Source: Pholiota molesta
Taxonomy: Eukaryota; Basidiomycota; Agaricomycetes; Agaricales; Strophariaceae
Length of the DNA stretch: 64,000 nucleotides
Reading direction: 5' to 3'
Assembly: GCA_014925825.1 (NCBI GenBank)
Contig: JACGCK010000191.1
Coordinates: 21,660-85,659, forward strand
In this document: positions 1-11,750 of the stretch, piece after piece
How the letters are laid out: each line of letters starts with the position of its first letter
How positions within the stretch are numbered: the stretch's first letter is position 1
Program-made: the position numbers and the translations under genes
Notes under the pieces: generated by a model
What the model was told of the DNA's origin: nothing
What the model saw: the letters and a program-made list of their open reading frames with translations, nothing else
Databases searched by the model: none

Positions 1-1770
1 CAGAAACGCGCCTAGACTGGCCGCGACAATCAACATGGCGTTCTATGTCCCCGGATCCTCGCGATTCCCTGTCTAACTGCTGCATGTCGTGTCATATCGT
101 CTTGTGCGTGTTGTTGCTGGGACACTGAGATAGAGAGGGCGCATGTGCGACCCATTTCAATCTGCTGGGGCTCGTCCAGTGCTACGAGGGCACCACATCC
201 GCCCATCGCCCGCGCCCGCGCCAGAAGGCCTGGCGAACGACTGCAGCTCCAAGAAACAGCGTCGGCGCCGGGCGGAGGGCGGCGGCGCAGAGGCCCAACG
301 ATCCTGTCTGCAGTGCCAGCGACGCGGGGGCGGCCCTTGGGCATGCGACGGGCCGAGCTGCCGCGCACAACCAATCCGATATCGCGCAGAACGCGACTGC
401 GCTACCGGGGGTATTCATGGGGAGCAGAACGGGTTGCCACCCGCCGCCTCGCGTCTCCGCGCCGCAGCCACTGTGAAGATGGCAGTGTGCTTTGCGCGCG
501 GAGGCGGTCTGGGGGCAGGGCAGCACTGGGGCCTGTATGGTGCTCTAAATATTGGGGTGAGCGGGGGATGTCATTGTTAGAACGTAATAACCCACGTAGG
601 ATCGTCCGCCCCGGCTTCCGGAGCCTCCATCGCTGTGCTCTTCCCCAGCGCCATCCTCTCGCATCTAGCTCTTGCTATAGTGTGCCGCTTGCTTCGTTGT
701 CTTCTGTGCGGCCGTTACACATTGTTGACCATAGCATTGGGCGTGATTATCGTCTGCCTTCGTGTCATGGCTGCGCGCGTGGTCGCTGCGATGCTGGGAG
801 AGCGCGCGCATGCGCGACGTTACAGAGCGTGAGCGATGGTCGTGGCGATAAGACAAGACTGACGGTGAGCGGCGAGTGTAGAGGCTGCCATCAGGAAACC
901 GAGATGCGCTGCAGCCATAAACGTTAGCGCAAAGCAAAATTATGGGGTGGTAGAGCAACCTTTGGTACGAAAAACAATGAAACGCAGTAACGAAGAAAGC
1001 GAGGGCAAACAACGAGAGGGCGAGAGCCAAGCAAAAGCAAGGGCGATTTAGCGACGAGGGCGCATTCTAATGGCAAGCAGGTGGTAGATGTTGGACAAAT
1101 GTCAACGTTCACTTTCGTTCCACAGGCAAGTGGTACCAGTTCCCATCCGTTCTAGATCGTTATCTCCCTTCCCAAACAGTGTATCGTTCTTTCTCATCGA
1201 CCCAGCGTTATCAATTCCTTGGCTATCCAAACGAACAGGATCACAGACGAACGTCGAGGACCCGTGCCTTGCGCGCACGTCGCGGGTATGCAGATGTGTA
1301 GGATCCGCAGAATGCGCGAATACGCGGCAACCAGGCAAGTTTGAGCGGATGGATGGTCGTTGGGCAAACCGCGTTCATCAGGGGCGCGTGCGTCGTGGCC
1401 AATATGGCCATGTCCGTGTTCCTTGTGGTCGCGTTCGTCGGCGCTCTCTGGTCACATTTGCGGTTGTGCGTGTGCACACTGGTCACTGAGCACTGGTAAC
1501 AGTGCATGTCGCCAGCAGTATCCTGCGAGAGAGTTGGGAGTGCTAGTGAGGAGTTAGATGGGAGCGAAGGATAGACGATTTGATTGCGACGTACCTGGCG
1601 GACCTCCCCAACCCCGGGTTTTCCCTTGGTTCTACTTGAACAGGCTACCGGATGTGTGCGTTGTGCAGTGCGAGCATGGGAGAGAAATATGGAAGACGAC
1701 GACGCCTAGCAATCATGCCGCCGCTAGGCGGTCTTTGAATTGGGTTTATTTTCCCACACCTTCGCTTGCG
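1..1770 (-). repeat. Dispersed GC-rich repeat, copy 1 (runs off the left edge)
   Basis: Read on the minus strand, this segment matches 48410-49740 over nearly its whole length, and 30570-31480 over an inner part. Shared landmarks in order are a start near GGTGTGGGAAAATAAACCC, a splice-like module (GGGGAGGTCCGCCAGGTACG, then CTCGCAGGATACTGCTGG), a stretch ending in an acceptor-like CAG, and an end module around GTGGCTGCGGCGCGGAGACG. No long ORF is conserved between copies and the frames are scrambled, so I treat it as a non-coding or dead mobile repeat. Its ends and target duplication cannot be defined because the copy leaves the window. Confidence 0.75.
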
Positions 1771-2900
1771 CTCACCTTCTCCGTCTTGCACGTCTTCCTG
1801 TCTAACTCGTAACCGTTCCATCACTCGTCGCTGTTCAATCAACTCGCAGACATCGCGGCGTCCTCTGGAAGAGACAAGAAGGAGAATATGTTTTGTGTGT
1901 GTGTTCAACTTCGTCATGACAGGCTCCTGCTTACTGAGTACTGTTTATGTATTAGCTAGAGGCTCCCGACGACCTACATTCTGCACCACACGATGGCGAG
2001 CGTCGTCGCCTCTCCGCTGGGCATACATGATCGGGATCGGGGTTCTTGTTGTCCAAATCGAGTGATTGGCCGCTGGCCTTTGGAACTTCGTACGGAATGC
2101 CACCAGAGACGAGATGTTCTACATTGACGCTAAACGAAACGAGTGAGTTCCGTTTTCCCCTGCGATCATGACCTCTTTGATTCCAGGGTTTTCAGAAGGC
2201 ACGATGTAGAAGTCTAAGAAGAAGGAGAAAAGGTCCGTCACTTGCGCCTGATGAGCTGATTTCATTGCTGACGGCACTACCCCAGAATTTCGTCAAGGAC
2301 GTGAAAATCAGCCACAGAACGTCTATCAACGGCGAACAGCGAAGCAACGAAGGCCACGAACGCTATACATTTCAATTCAAAAGCGACAACATCGTTTTTA
2401 CGCCACGTTTCGTCTCTCCTCACATCCATTTTCCCTGACTTATTTTTGTAGGAATTCGTTATTGACATCGTCGGCGAAGGTAACAAATTGATCGCGTGGC
2501 ACCCGCGGACGCCTGAGCCTTCCCTTCTTGGAGGGCGCAGTCGACTGTCACGTCGGCTGCTTCTAGTATGTAGCGCGGCTGTCCATCCCAGAGGCGCGTC
2601 GCCTGCAACGGCGACGACCGCCACCATAACGGTTGACTTTATGATAGCCGTTTGCCCTCACCATTGTCGCAGCCGCCCCATCTCATTGCCGGCGCCCGCG
2701 CTAGCCAAGACAAATACGGAGGAGGATATGAAAAGCGAAAAAGGGTGGTGGAGAGTTGGCCTGAATGAGTACCGTAAGAGCCCTGGGGTTTTCCCGAATG
2801 TATCTGCTGGATGAAATAGGGACCATTATTGTTATTGCCAACGCATACTTGTCTCCTCCAGCTACGGAACATCTTCAGCCCTCTAATAATTTCTTGACAG
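1771..2900. other. Intergenic, no gene recognised
   Basis: Short ORFs on both strands show no conserved domain or splice pattern that I recognise. The stretch lies between repeat copy 1 and the 3' flank of the split MYND gene. Confidence 0.5.
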
Positions 2901-2982
2901 TCAGTCATTGCTAATCGTACATTTGTATAGAGTACAAAATTTCAATCGTCGTTCGGAATTCTCCCCTCAACCTGCCTCAGGC

Positions 2983-3507
2983 TCAGGTCGCCTTCTTTGA
3001 CTTGCACTCACGCTTGTGAAATTGCCAGTCATTCTTTTGGCACTCTTTCGAGCAGTATGCTATTTGACGACACGCCGAGCAAACCTTCAAACCCGGCCCG
3101 TCTGAAGTGTGGCAGAGGGCGCAAACTGTCTTCGACAGCGTTTCTAGCTCTTCCTCTCCATCTGAAGAAGATCAAGAATGATTCGAACCGGAGAAATGAC
3201 GATGCTTACAATATCGTGAGATCCTCCTCCACAAATGAATGGCCTTTGCTGTGTACATAATTTTAATGACCGACATATTTTTGCGGCAGATCAAACTCAC
3301 AGCGCTTTTTAAGATTGACTAGTGCCATAGGTTCGGGAATATCAGGGTGTTGTATCTGCATCGCTCCTCTAATAATTCGATCTGACCGAAATCTTCCTTC
3401 GTTAGATACTACTGCTGAGGAAAACACAGGAAACACATACCTTGTTCCACTGTGATTTGTTCGGTTCCCAAGTGATCTCGAATATTTTCTCTCAGGTCGT
3501 TTGATTC
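2983..3507 (-). pseudogene. MYND-finger gene copy A, C-terminal part (downstream of the KDZ insertion)
   Basis: On the minus strand this holds the end of exon 1 (ESNDLRENIRDH..., to about 3441), a GTATGT-to-CAG intron, a middle exon, and a last exon with a complete MYND zinc finger. The finger has Cys pairs CALC, CSAC and CSKEC, then H and C, and ends in TGA at 2983. The same order is seen in copy B (25567-26593). The middle exon has lost one base relative to copy B, which shifts the frame ahead of the finger. The 9 bp at 3499-3507 are repeated at 12246-12254, on the far side of the transposon, so this is the severed 3' part of the gene at 12246-12737. Confidence 0.85.
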
Positions 3508-3690
3508 GGGCACGGGTAAAAGGCAGTGTGCCAGCAGTGAGGGGAAGTGTGTGCGTGAGAATGCGTGAAGGTGAGTGAGAATGAGTGAATAATGAGTGAA
3601 GGTGAGTGGATGATGAGTGAGACTAAGTGAACGATGAGTGAGGGTGCATGAGTGCGTCAGTGAGTGGTGTGTGAAGCTTTGAAGGATGAT
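3508..3690. repeat. Left terminus and subterminal GTGAGTGA array of the KDZ element
   Basis: After the terminal repeat, variants of GTGAGTGA, ATGAGTGA and GTGCGTGA recur about every 8-14 bp to about 3680. The matching array near the right end lies at 12135-12215, with a longer one at 11290-11600. I infer that these are transposase-binding repeats from their position only. Confidence 0.65.
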
Positions 3691-5229
3691 CAACGATCAA
3701 TGGGCACTGAGGCCAAGCCAACGACCTTTGTACGGCCTCTAATATTACCCCAGGAGGTCAAACAATATTAAAATACATGTTATATTCAACTTAATTGTCG
3801 AATAGTAGTTCTATACTTCGACTACATTGTATATAAACTCTTTATACAGTTCTGTTATGAGCTATGTCAGGTTCCCGGTTCCTTCGCGCCTCACGTCCAC
3901 CACCCCGTCCTCCGCACCCTCCATCACTAACTGCGTCGCCATCTGCGCCGGCCGCTCTCGCATAGGTGCGCCGCGTGGAGCGCTTGTCGTTCACGCGGCT
4001 CGAGCGGAACACGGTACGTCTGCTGCTCACGGAAGGGCAGCAGTCGTGCTCGGTACGTCTGCTACTGTCGAAGGCACGGCGGTGACGTGGTGCAGCAGCA
4101 CAGCTCCGCGAGTGTTCCGGCGTTGGTGTTGGTGTTGCCGGCGTCGTGGTCCAGTGGAACGCGTCTAGCCTCCGCGAAGCCTACCAGCTGGCCCGCGAGC
4201 TCGTGCGTCCTTTCCGCTTGCGAAGGCGTGGTGTTCGGGCTCTTTGATACACAGGCGCGGGAGGTCTAGGAGGCGAGGGGTGCAGGCGACGAGCATGCAT
4301 CCGTTCCGTGCTTGTGATCATATTCGGTTCGTGTGTGATCATGTTTGATTCCGACAGCGCTTGCTAACGTTGAACATTCCTTGCCCCGGCCGCGTCATCG
4401 GGCGGCGGTGTTGATTGGCAGAGGGTCGGGGGGGATGAAGGGACAACTGGGCTACGCATAGTAGCCTGGAAATCACGACCTAAAACGTAGATAGTGAGTA
4501 TATTGGTTTGTACACGGAATTCAAAGCTTACCTTTGGAAGCACGTCCGCCTCGTAAGTCCTATCCGCCTCGTTGACGACAACCCACAGTCCTACTCGCAG
4601 TTTGCCAGCCCGAGCTCAGGATTTGCCCCCCAGGTGCCATAGTACCCTCCGCAGCAAGCTGCAGGGTCATTCCTCCCTCCACGACTGCCCCATCATATGT
4701 GGAAAGCAGAACCACAGTGGCTTCAATTGCACCATCATGGCTGTAGAGAGGAGGGTTGAGACCGCAGTGCAGAGCGTCAAAATGGCCAGAAAGACAGGTG
4801 TCACGCAAGTCGCGCTCGAATTGGGAGAAGAGCTGAATGAGGATCTAGCCTGCTGCACTGAAGGTTAGCGCAATTAACGGATGAGGGGATGAAGGACATC
4901 ACGAAAAACGATATTATCTCTGGAGAAATGTAGGTATCTCTAAAAGACACCTAGAGACACCAAGAGCACTGAAAGCCCTCAGAGACAAAAAGATCTCTAG
5001 AGTTACATTACCATTGATGTGATTTACCCAGGTGTCTCTGGATGTCTTTGGGAGTCCTTAGGGAGTTGTTGGGGAGTCTTTGAAAGCTCTTTGGAAGTAT
5101 CCTTGGTTTCTTTCAGATAAGGTCTTTCTATCCTTGTCTTTGATGCTTTGCTTAGACAACAATTGAATGTAATAGTAAAATAGATTGTATTATTCTATAT
5201 AAGCTATAATACTTATGTTATGACTTAAT
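3691..5229. other. Left arm of the KDZ element, no gene recognised
   Basis: The stretch 3840-4300 is GC-rich with short ORFs in several frames and no motif I recognise. The stretch 4900-5110 is unusual, with clustered AGAGACACC and GTGTCTCTGG words that could pair into imperfect hairpins. A comparable word-rich stretch (GGAGTGCTTTGGCATGCTCTGG) lies in the right arm near 11100-11170. Confidence 0.4.
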
Positions 5230-5269
5230 CTATGCACTACCTAATCTACACTAACTATCCACCATCATG

Positions 5270-5625
5270 TGCACATCCACCGCCCTCACACGTCCGCCAC
5301 CCTTGCGCGTATGCCGCCCTTGCACTCCGCCGCCCTCGCGCATCCACCACTGTCGTGCTCCACTGCCCTTGCGCGTCCGCCACACTCGTGCTCCACTGCC
5401 CTCGCGCGTCCACTGCCCTGGCACGTCCACTGCCCTTGCACATCCACCGCCCTTGCACATCCGCCACCCTCGCGCATGCGCGCGCCCGTCGTGTATCTCC
5501 CCCGTTGTCCGCCGCCTCCACCGCCATCGTGCACATCCACCGCCCTCGTGTGTCCGCCGTCCTCATGCTCCGCCACCCTCATGCTCCACCGTCGTCGCGT
5601 GCCTCCGCCGTTGTCATCGCCCGTC
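5270..5625. repeat. GC-rich minisatellite inside the KDZ element
   Basis: Irregular tandem units of roughly 12-24 bp, built from words such as CTCGCGCGTCCACTGCC and CTTGCACATCCACCGCC. All six frames are partly open as a side effect, giving Ser/His/Pro-rich or Gly/Ala/Arg-rich translations. I do not call any of them a gene. Confidence 0.8.
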
Positions 5626-6069
5626 CATCGGGCGCTGCAGTTGTCGCCATTTTCGTGAGCCTCCTGCATGCGCCGCAAGTTGTGGCCTGTCGGTGGTGAC
5701 GTGGCACGTGCCCCAGTGCTGACTCCACCTGCAATGCATGGTCAGTGACTAAAGGATGAGGAGGTGAACTGACCTCGCGCCTCTCCTGACGTGGACATCC
5801 ACGTCGACGTCCCCCACGTCATCATCCGACCAAGCCCCGTCGCCGTCCACGCCGTTGTCATTCGCGTTGTCGTTCACGTCGTTACGGGCATTGTCGTTGG
5901 CGGTGGCGCCCATGCTGTCATCCTGGAAACAAGTTGGTGGCGGGGGGGCGAGTTGGGGCTGGTGGTGGTAGTGGTAGAAGCGAAGAGAGGAAAGGACTTG
6001 GAAATTATTCTAAGTCCCGCGTGCTACGGAACTACTAACATAAGGTATATACTTTTTATTTCAAATAAC

Positions 6070-6158
6070 TGACCTATGGCTTAGTTGGTAACGCGCCTTG
6101 TGCCTGGTACATTGCACGTGATGTCGTGTGTTCGAATCTCGTTCGGTGCACTATTTTT
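6070..6158 (+). ncRNA. tRNA-like (Pol III type 2) sequence, probably a pseudo-tRNA or SINE head
   Basis: TGGCTTAGTTGGTAACGCG fits an A box and GTGTTCGAATCTC fits a B box, about 40 bp apart. A T5 terminator follows at 6154-6158. The 3' acceptor side (TCGGTGCA) has no good 5' partner, and the T and anticodon stems are imperfect, so a working tRNA is unlikely. It lies within the KDZ element, about 250 bp upstream of the passenger gene. Confidence 0.5.
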
Positions 6159-6404
6159 CCCAATGAATCTGGAAACTGGAATGACCGCCGGCCGCGACCG
6201 CCGGCTTGGTCGGCGGCGATTTCCGTGCAACACGTGCCCACCGCGGGCTACCGCGGGCCGTGTAGCCTTCGCGTTCGCGCGACGTCGACGAGAGGATTGC
6301 CAGCGTTACACACCGCCGGCCTGCAACTGCTTCTCTGTCCAGCGACACCTTCCGTCCTTCTTGTGTTACCTTCCCGCAGATCCACACCTTCCCCGCTTCT
6401 TAAG

Positions 6405-8319
6405 ATGGACCCTATTCCTTCTCTCCCTGGTCCCAATTCTTGCCCGAAGTGCCAGCAGTATTTGCCTGTGAAGATTGCCAAGACAGGCTTATCTCCTGGG
6501 CACCCTTACATCCGGGTAAGTGCACTTATACTCAAGGCTTGTATCTTCTGAACACTTTTGTAGTGTCATAACTGTCGGTATTACTATGTGTTTCTACAGC
6601 CAACAACAACCACAGCGGGGAGCAGCACCATTTCGGCTGGGCCGACCACAAGCACGAGGAAATCAGGTGCCTCGCCATGTGCTGGAGGCTGTACAAAGTC
6701 CGGGAACCAGCTCTGTGCCAAGAAGATGTGCAAGGGCTGTTGCATCAGCCAGTCTGGTTGCGCTGTTCCATCCCATCACACCGACAAAATGTCAGAGAGG
6801 CAACGTTCAAAGCTTCCTCTGGCAAGTACAACCACAATGCCACTCCCAACGCCAAACTCCAACGACCACTACACACCTCCAATGACAATGCTCACCCAGA
6901 GTTTCGAAGGCGCCTTCGATCCTATCACGGATCCCGAATGGATGGACCCAAACTGGATGATGGCCGACGGTCCATCAGGAGCAACGTCTATTGATACAGC
7001 GGTGGAGCAGGAGGAACGGGACTATCAAACTGCTATTGCGAGGAGTCTTGGATCCTTGGGTAACGAGGCGAGGTCTCTTTCACTAGGTGCGTCGAGATTA
7101 ATACCGATTGCTTCGCTTTCTCACAATGTCTGGATTATCTAGCAGCCAGTTCATCAACCACCATCCAGAGTAGTACACTTCCTGCTACTGCTACTGCTTT
7201 GCATCAGCCCTCTCAAGAGGCAACCTCCTCACGTCGCCGTGCTCCGATTACGAAGCAAATGAACTCCGACTGGATGCGCCCTTTTGAAGACAACACGAAG
7301 AGATCACCGCTCAAGAAAAAGCAAGGGTACAATCCCGACCAGCAATTTCGGCTCGTTTTCTGGGCCGAGGTATGTTCTATTACCTGTTTCCGATACTTAT
7401 TAAACGAAGCTTGTAGTCAGATAAGCCATCGAATGCTTTGGCGATCCATGAATGTCCTGACTGGCCGACCTGGTCTCTGATGGATGCTCCTGATGTCCGG
7501 GAGCTGCTTGATGTATCCCCCACAGACAGGCTCCAATTCTATGATGTTACCCACTCGCAGTGGGTGATCTGCTTGCCCTCTTACCCCCACGACGTCTCGA
7601 AAAGTCGACATTTACTTCTTCGGCATCTAAATGTCTCCTGCTTCGAGTTTGAGAAGCACTTGGCAATTCTGACGGAGCTCCCTACCCACCTGTGGTGGAA
7701 CATGCCTGCTGAACGAGCGACTATCAAGAAACAGCTGCAGCAGACTCGCCATACGGACTTGGGTAACTTCTCTGATGTTATTGATCTATCTGATGATGAT
7801 CATGGGGCTGCATTGACACCTGTTAAACGCAAGGCTGATTGCGAGAATGACGAGGTACCAATAGCTCGACGCCGCCGGCTGTCTTCCCCACTGCCTGCCT
7901 GGATGTCCGACTCCACAATGCTGCACGAAGTGCTTTGTGCCTCGCCATCATCTCTAGGCTCGCCCTCTATGTCACCTCCTCTTGTGGGGTCCTCTGTATG
8001 CTCTGTGTCTCTGTCTACGAGCAGCGCTCTTGCTGAAGACAACGAAATTCTTGTTCCATCTGGGAAGAAATGGCCAGCTGGCATGTACACCGTTCACATG
8101 GCTCGGGGCTTTCGGAATGTCGATTGCGAGGAGTTCAAAAGGCTCAAGCTACCTTTGCCTGAGCGGATCTTTCGTACGTTTCATCAAGATATCCCACGCA
8201 ATACTTATAACGACCAAGTGCGTCACTGGAAGCGGGCTTCCGAGCATCAGCGTGAGGCTGTGATTATGGCTGGACAATCTGCGGCAGGGCTTTGGTCTGC
8301 TTTTCCTCGCAAACGGTAA
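6405..8319 (+). CDS. KDZ passenger gene: GRF-like zinc-finger protein, unknown function
   Basis: Four exons fit GT-AG signals and keep one frame: 6405-6515, 6564-7086, 7143-7369 and 7417-8319, predicting 587 aa. Residues 13-51 form a CPKC...CHNC cluster ending in YYYVF, spaced like a GRF zinc finger; an intron splits it. A second Cys-rich stretch follows (CAGGC, CAKKMCKGCC, then HH). The middle is Ser/Thr/Pro-rich. The C-terminal half contains ECPDWPTWSLMDAPDV, a basic KRKADCENDE segment and a predicted mixed helical end. The start is the first ATG before the finger. The gene converges on the transposase, 140 bp away, inside the same element, so a role in transposition or in modulating host chromatin is possible but inferred. 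The family is not one I can name. Confidence 0.75.
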
Positions 8320-8460
8320 ATTTTGAGGGCTCTTTTTTACTCTATGTCATTGTTTTGTTCCACACAGTTTTGATTTGTTCGTTCTATGTTTCTCACATCT
8401 TGTATTTTCGATTCAATGTCTATAATTATCAATGTATACTCTACTCGCAATGTTGTTGTA

Positions 8461-10735
8461 TTAAAAATCATACTCTCGGGGATTTTTCCCGCTCTTTTCA
8501 AGCCTTTGAATGACCTCGATGTTCTTGAGACGGATCATTTCATCCAAGAAAAAATCAAACCGTGCTGGAAGCATTTCACGGCACATTGAATGAAAGCCCT
8601 GAAGCCATGCATTGGTTTGCTCGGCCACAGATGTGTTGAATGTCCACTGTCCAGACTCGTCTCGGAGCTCCTTGTACATGTAGGGATTGCAGTTCTTTTG
8701 ACAGTATTCATGCGTGATCTTGTGCTTGTTCAGAAAGTGCCACACGTCAACACACATTCCGATGTCGGCGAACCAAGGATCATTTTCGGCCTGCTGCCTG
8801 GCATCGCAATTTGTATCGTAGAATATGTGTTCAGGTTTACGCGCTCCTGGAACCGAGAAGGCATTCTTGATCATGACCTGATGAATATTTTAGCATTCTG
8901 CACACTGTCTTTAGAACAAAGCAAGAATCCAAGATAGCTACCAAAAAATTAGAGACAGCCTCTGCACCAAACATTGTTGCACGGGCAAAGATTACACCAC
9001 ATGGACGTACTAAAGTTTGCTTGTTATGTGTTCGCCGTCTTCCAAAACGAGCCTTGACAGCTTTGGCATTTCCCAGTGCCAACTTCGATGGACATGTTTC
9101 GTCTCCTTCATCCAATGTGCCGCCACCAATAGTTCCGGGATCAGGCTCATTGAAGATACGCACATTTCCACCATCCTCAACCTCAAACCACTCCAGATGT
9201 TCATCAACCGTAACAGCAGGGCCATGATCTGTAGATGACTCGCCTTCATCCGGATGTAGAAGCTGGTATTTTTGGTAGCGTTCCTTAAGAATAAAGGCGG
9301 CCTTTCCCTTTTCCTTGTTTTTCTGTTCCATAGACTGGTGTAGGGGATTACTGCAAGATTTAGTCCCTTCTGAAACAGGGTTGCTGCATCCGACTATAGC
9401 ACAAATATCATGCTCAACAAAATGTTCTCGGCAAAATCTGTGGCGATTATTCTGAAGCGGCTGCGTGCATCGGAAGACACCACAGCATGGCCGTCCTATG
9501 CTGAGACCATCGCCAACAATAGCTTGTGCTGTTCCTAAAGTATAAGAGTTAATATAGAAAAGAGAACTTTTCTCATGCGACTCACTGGAAATGCCATTAT
9601 CATCTGTGTACTCTGTAAAACACCCATCACACAAGTGATGTACTGCATCCGGTTGACCTTCGAAGATAAACTTTCGATTTCTTGCTTCCATCGCTTCTTT
9701 GAATCGGTCCTTTTGTTCACCAGTATGTGGGACCTCTAAGATTTCCCCATCATGCTCTTTGCTCCGAAGCAATGAAAGGATCGTGAAACCATCCCAGACA
9801 TGCTCAACTGTGAGTTTTGACCCAAACTGCCATTCATCTTGTGCCAGGTATTCATGATCTGCAAATGCCATCTCATATAGCTTGGCAGAATTTGATGCAG
9901 AGAACCTGATTTATGGTTTTAATAAATACAGAGCAGTAAAGTGTTGTCACGCACCATCCTTGATACATTTGCGAGATCCATAGCTCAATAATCTTCCTTT
10001 CAATGTATTGATGGTTCCCCACTTGTACAAAGAGTGGAATACCTGAATAATATGTGCGTGTACCTTGGCACACACTGAAATTGTTGTGATAATTTGTGTT
10101 GCATTCTAAAGTTTGACGATGCACACATTATTACTATGGTTCTTTATTATTGTAATAGAGAATCCGAGTCGACTCACTTGCACAATAAAGACGAACTTCC
10201 CATGCAGGTTGCACGCCACTCGCCAATGTATAAACTACAATACGGCGCGCAGTTTCTTTCTTGAGTGGAATGCCGAGATTTTGACATGTAGGTGTACTGC
10301 AATGATTATTCATAGGAAATATAGAAATTGCCGCTTTTGACATTTGTACGTTATTAAGAGCTGAAATACACTTTATACAATGAAAAACCAATGCTACTTA
10401 CTTATTCCAAGCTTCCATCCATGTAACTTAAATGCCTCGTAGTCGGCTTGAGTCAGAGCCACCTCTTCACTATCCCAGGACACATCCTTCAATATATCCC
10501 AAGAGTCCTGAATATCGGCAGGTGGGAACAGAAATATCCGACTAAAGAACTCAACAACGCTTGGTGGCAAAAAGGATGGTGGTGACCCATTGGTTGATTC
10601 ATCTATTGGCTGCGGAAGGAGGATGATGTTCTTCAGGTGAGGGATCAATCTAATGTACCGCGAAATTGCCTTGAACTCGAATTTTTTTAAGTGCGGGTGA
10701 GCGGAAAGACTGGTCAAGGTGCCAACACAAGCCAT
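8461..10735 (-). CDS. KDZ transposase with CxC5 and CxC6 cysteine clusters
   Basis: Six exons on the minus strand (10735-10402, 10360-10178, 10105-9955, 9905-9586, 9534-8942, 8877-8461) sum to 666 codons in one open frame. The N-terminal part is helical. A CxC5-type segment follows (CSTPTC, LYCAKCNTNYHNNFSV, GIPLFVQVGNHQYIERKIIE). Next is a CxC6-type cluster (CCGVFRC, RFCREH, CAIVGC, CSNPLH), then RPCGVIFARATMFGAEAVSN. The C-terminal KDZ core has IFYDTNC, DPWFADIG, DVWHF, CNP and SVAEQTNAWL. The known family cuts and pastes DNA with an RNase H-like fold. The nuclease carboxylates cannot be assigned from sequence alone. No frameshift or internal stop was found, so the copy may be active. Confidence 0.9.
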
Positions 10736-11279
10736 TCCTTAAATCGCGCGAGTAAAAAGTGGGATAAAGTGCTACAGACGGCGAGCGGGCAATGATTTTC
10801 GCGAAGGCGCGTCGCAAGACGGGCGTCGGAAAATGCCGCCGACCACTGACGGCGGTCATGACCGCCGGTCATTCTACTTCTCGGATGCTCTCATTTTTCC
10901 AAGGTCGCGTCAGGGGCGTGGGAATTGCCTGGCAAGCTGAAAGTACTTTCGGTGTAATTTCCGCGCTTTCTACACTTTCTAAGCTTTGGGAAATGTTTGT
11001 ACGTCTGAAAGTATGGGCTAAAGGGATTACTGATCTCTAAGCAACTAAGTACAGACCTCAGAACTAAATTGTATAGAAAGTAAAACTAAAGGCACTCTGA
11101 GAGCATGCTAGGCTGCTTTGGAGTGCTTTGGCATGCTCTGGCATCTCTGGCATATACCTGGCTTACCTGGCTGGCTCTAGCGCAAAGGCGTTTTTCGTGA
11201 TGGAGAGAGATGACAAACCGATGACGATCGTCATCCCCGTCGCTGTGAAAATTCCATTATAATCATCTATCAGTCATGT
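10736..11279. other. Right arm of the KDZ element upstream of the transposase
   Basis: This is the promoter side of the transposase. It includes a near-palindromic GC stretch at 10835-10870 (GACCACTGACGGCGGTCATGACCGCCGGTC), split here only by description. No gene is recognised. Confidence 0.4.
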
Positions 11280-11289
11280 AAGTGCGAGA

Positions 11290-11750
11290 TTAAGAAGATA
11301 AGTGTGTAACAATGAGTGAAATACAAGTGAGTGAGTGTAAGTGCGGATAAGTGAGTGATAAAAGCACTTACTTCTAATTCAATGAGTAATATATGAGTGA
11401 GGATGAGTGATGGACGAGTGAGGATGAGTGGGGATATTTAAGAGTGCGTGAGGGTGCGTGAAGGTGCGTGAAGGTGCGTGAAGGTGCGTGAAGGTGCGTA
11501 AGAGTGCGTGAGTGCCTGAGCAAAAGTGAGTGAGAGTGCGTGAAAGTGCGTGAAGAGTGCGTGAGGGTGCGTGAGGAGTGCGTGAGGAGTTGGTGAGGAG
11601 TGCGCGGTGCAGTGTGGCACGTATGCGCTTGTGGAGCCTCTAACGTTGTATACTCACAACCTTGGTGCGTGAGGAGTGCACAGTGCACTGGCAGTATGGC
11701 ATGTACACGCTTGTGGAGCATCTAACATCTTATACTCACAACCTTACATG
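11290..11750. repeat. GTGCGTGAAG tandem array and an 80-bp duplication, right arm of the KDZ element
   Basis: GTGCGTGAAG recurs in near-perfect tandem at about 11445-11505 within a broader GTGAGTG-rich field. After it, a segment holding ACACGCTTGTGGAGC and TATACTCACAACCTT occurs twice (about 11600-11665 and 11680-11745). The words match the subterminal arrays at the element ends. Confidence 0.75.

Noticed and set aside
143..927. Overlapping 145- and 260-codon plus-strand ORFs
   Set aside because: They lie in repeat copy 1; the frames are not kept in copies 2 and 3.
5232..5722. Long overlapping ORFs on both strands
   Set aside because: They arise from a GC-rich minisatellite that leaves all frames open; there is no domain or splice support.
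11374..11721. His/Thr/Leu-rich ORFs on the minus strand
   Set aside because: Translation of the GTGCGTGAAG tandem array.
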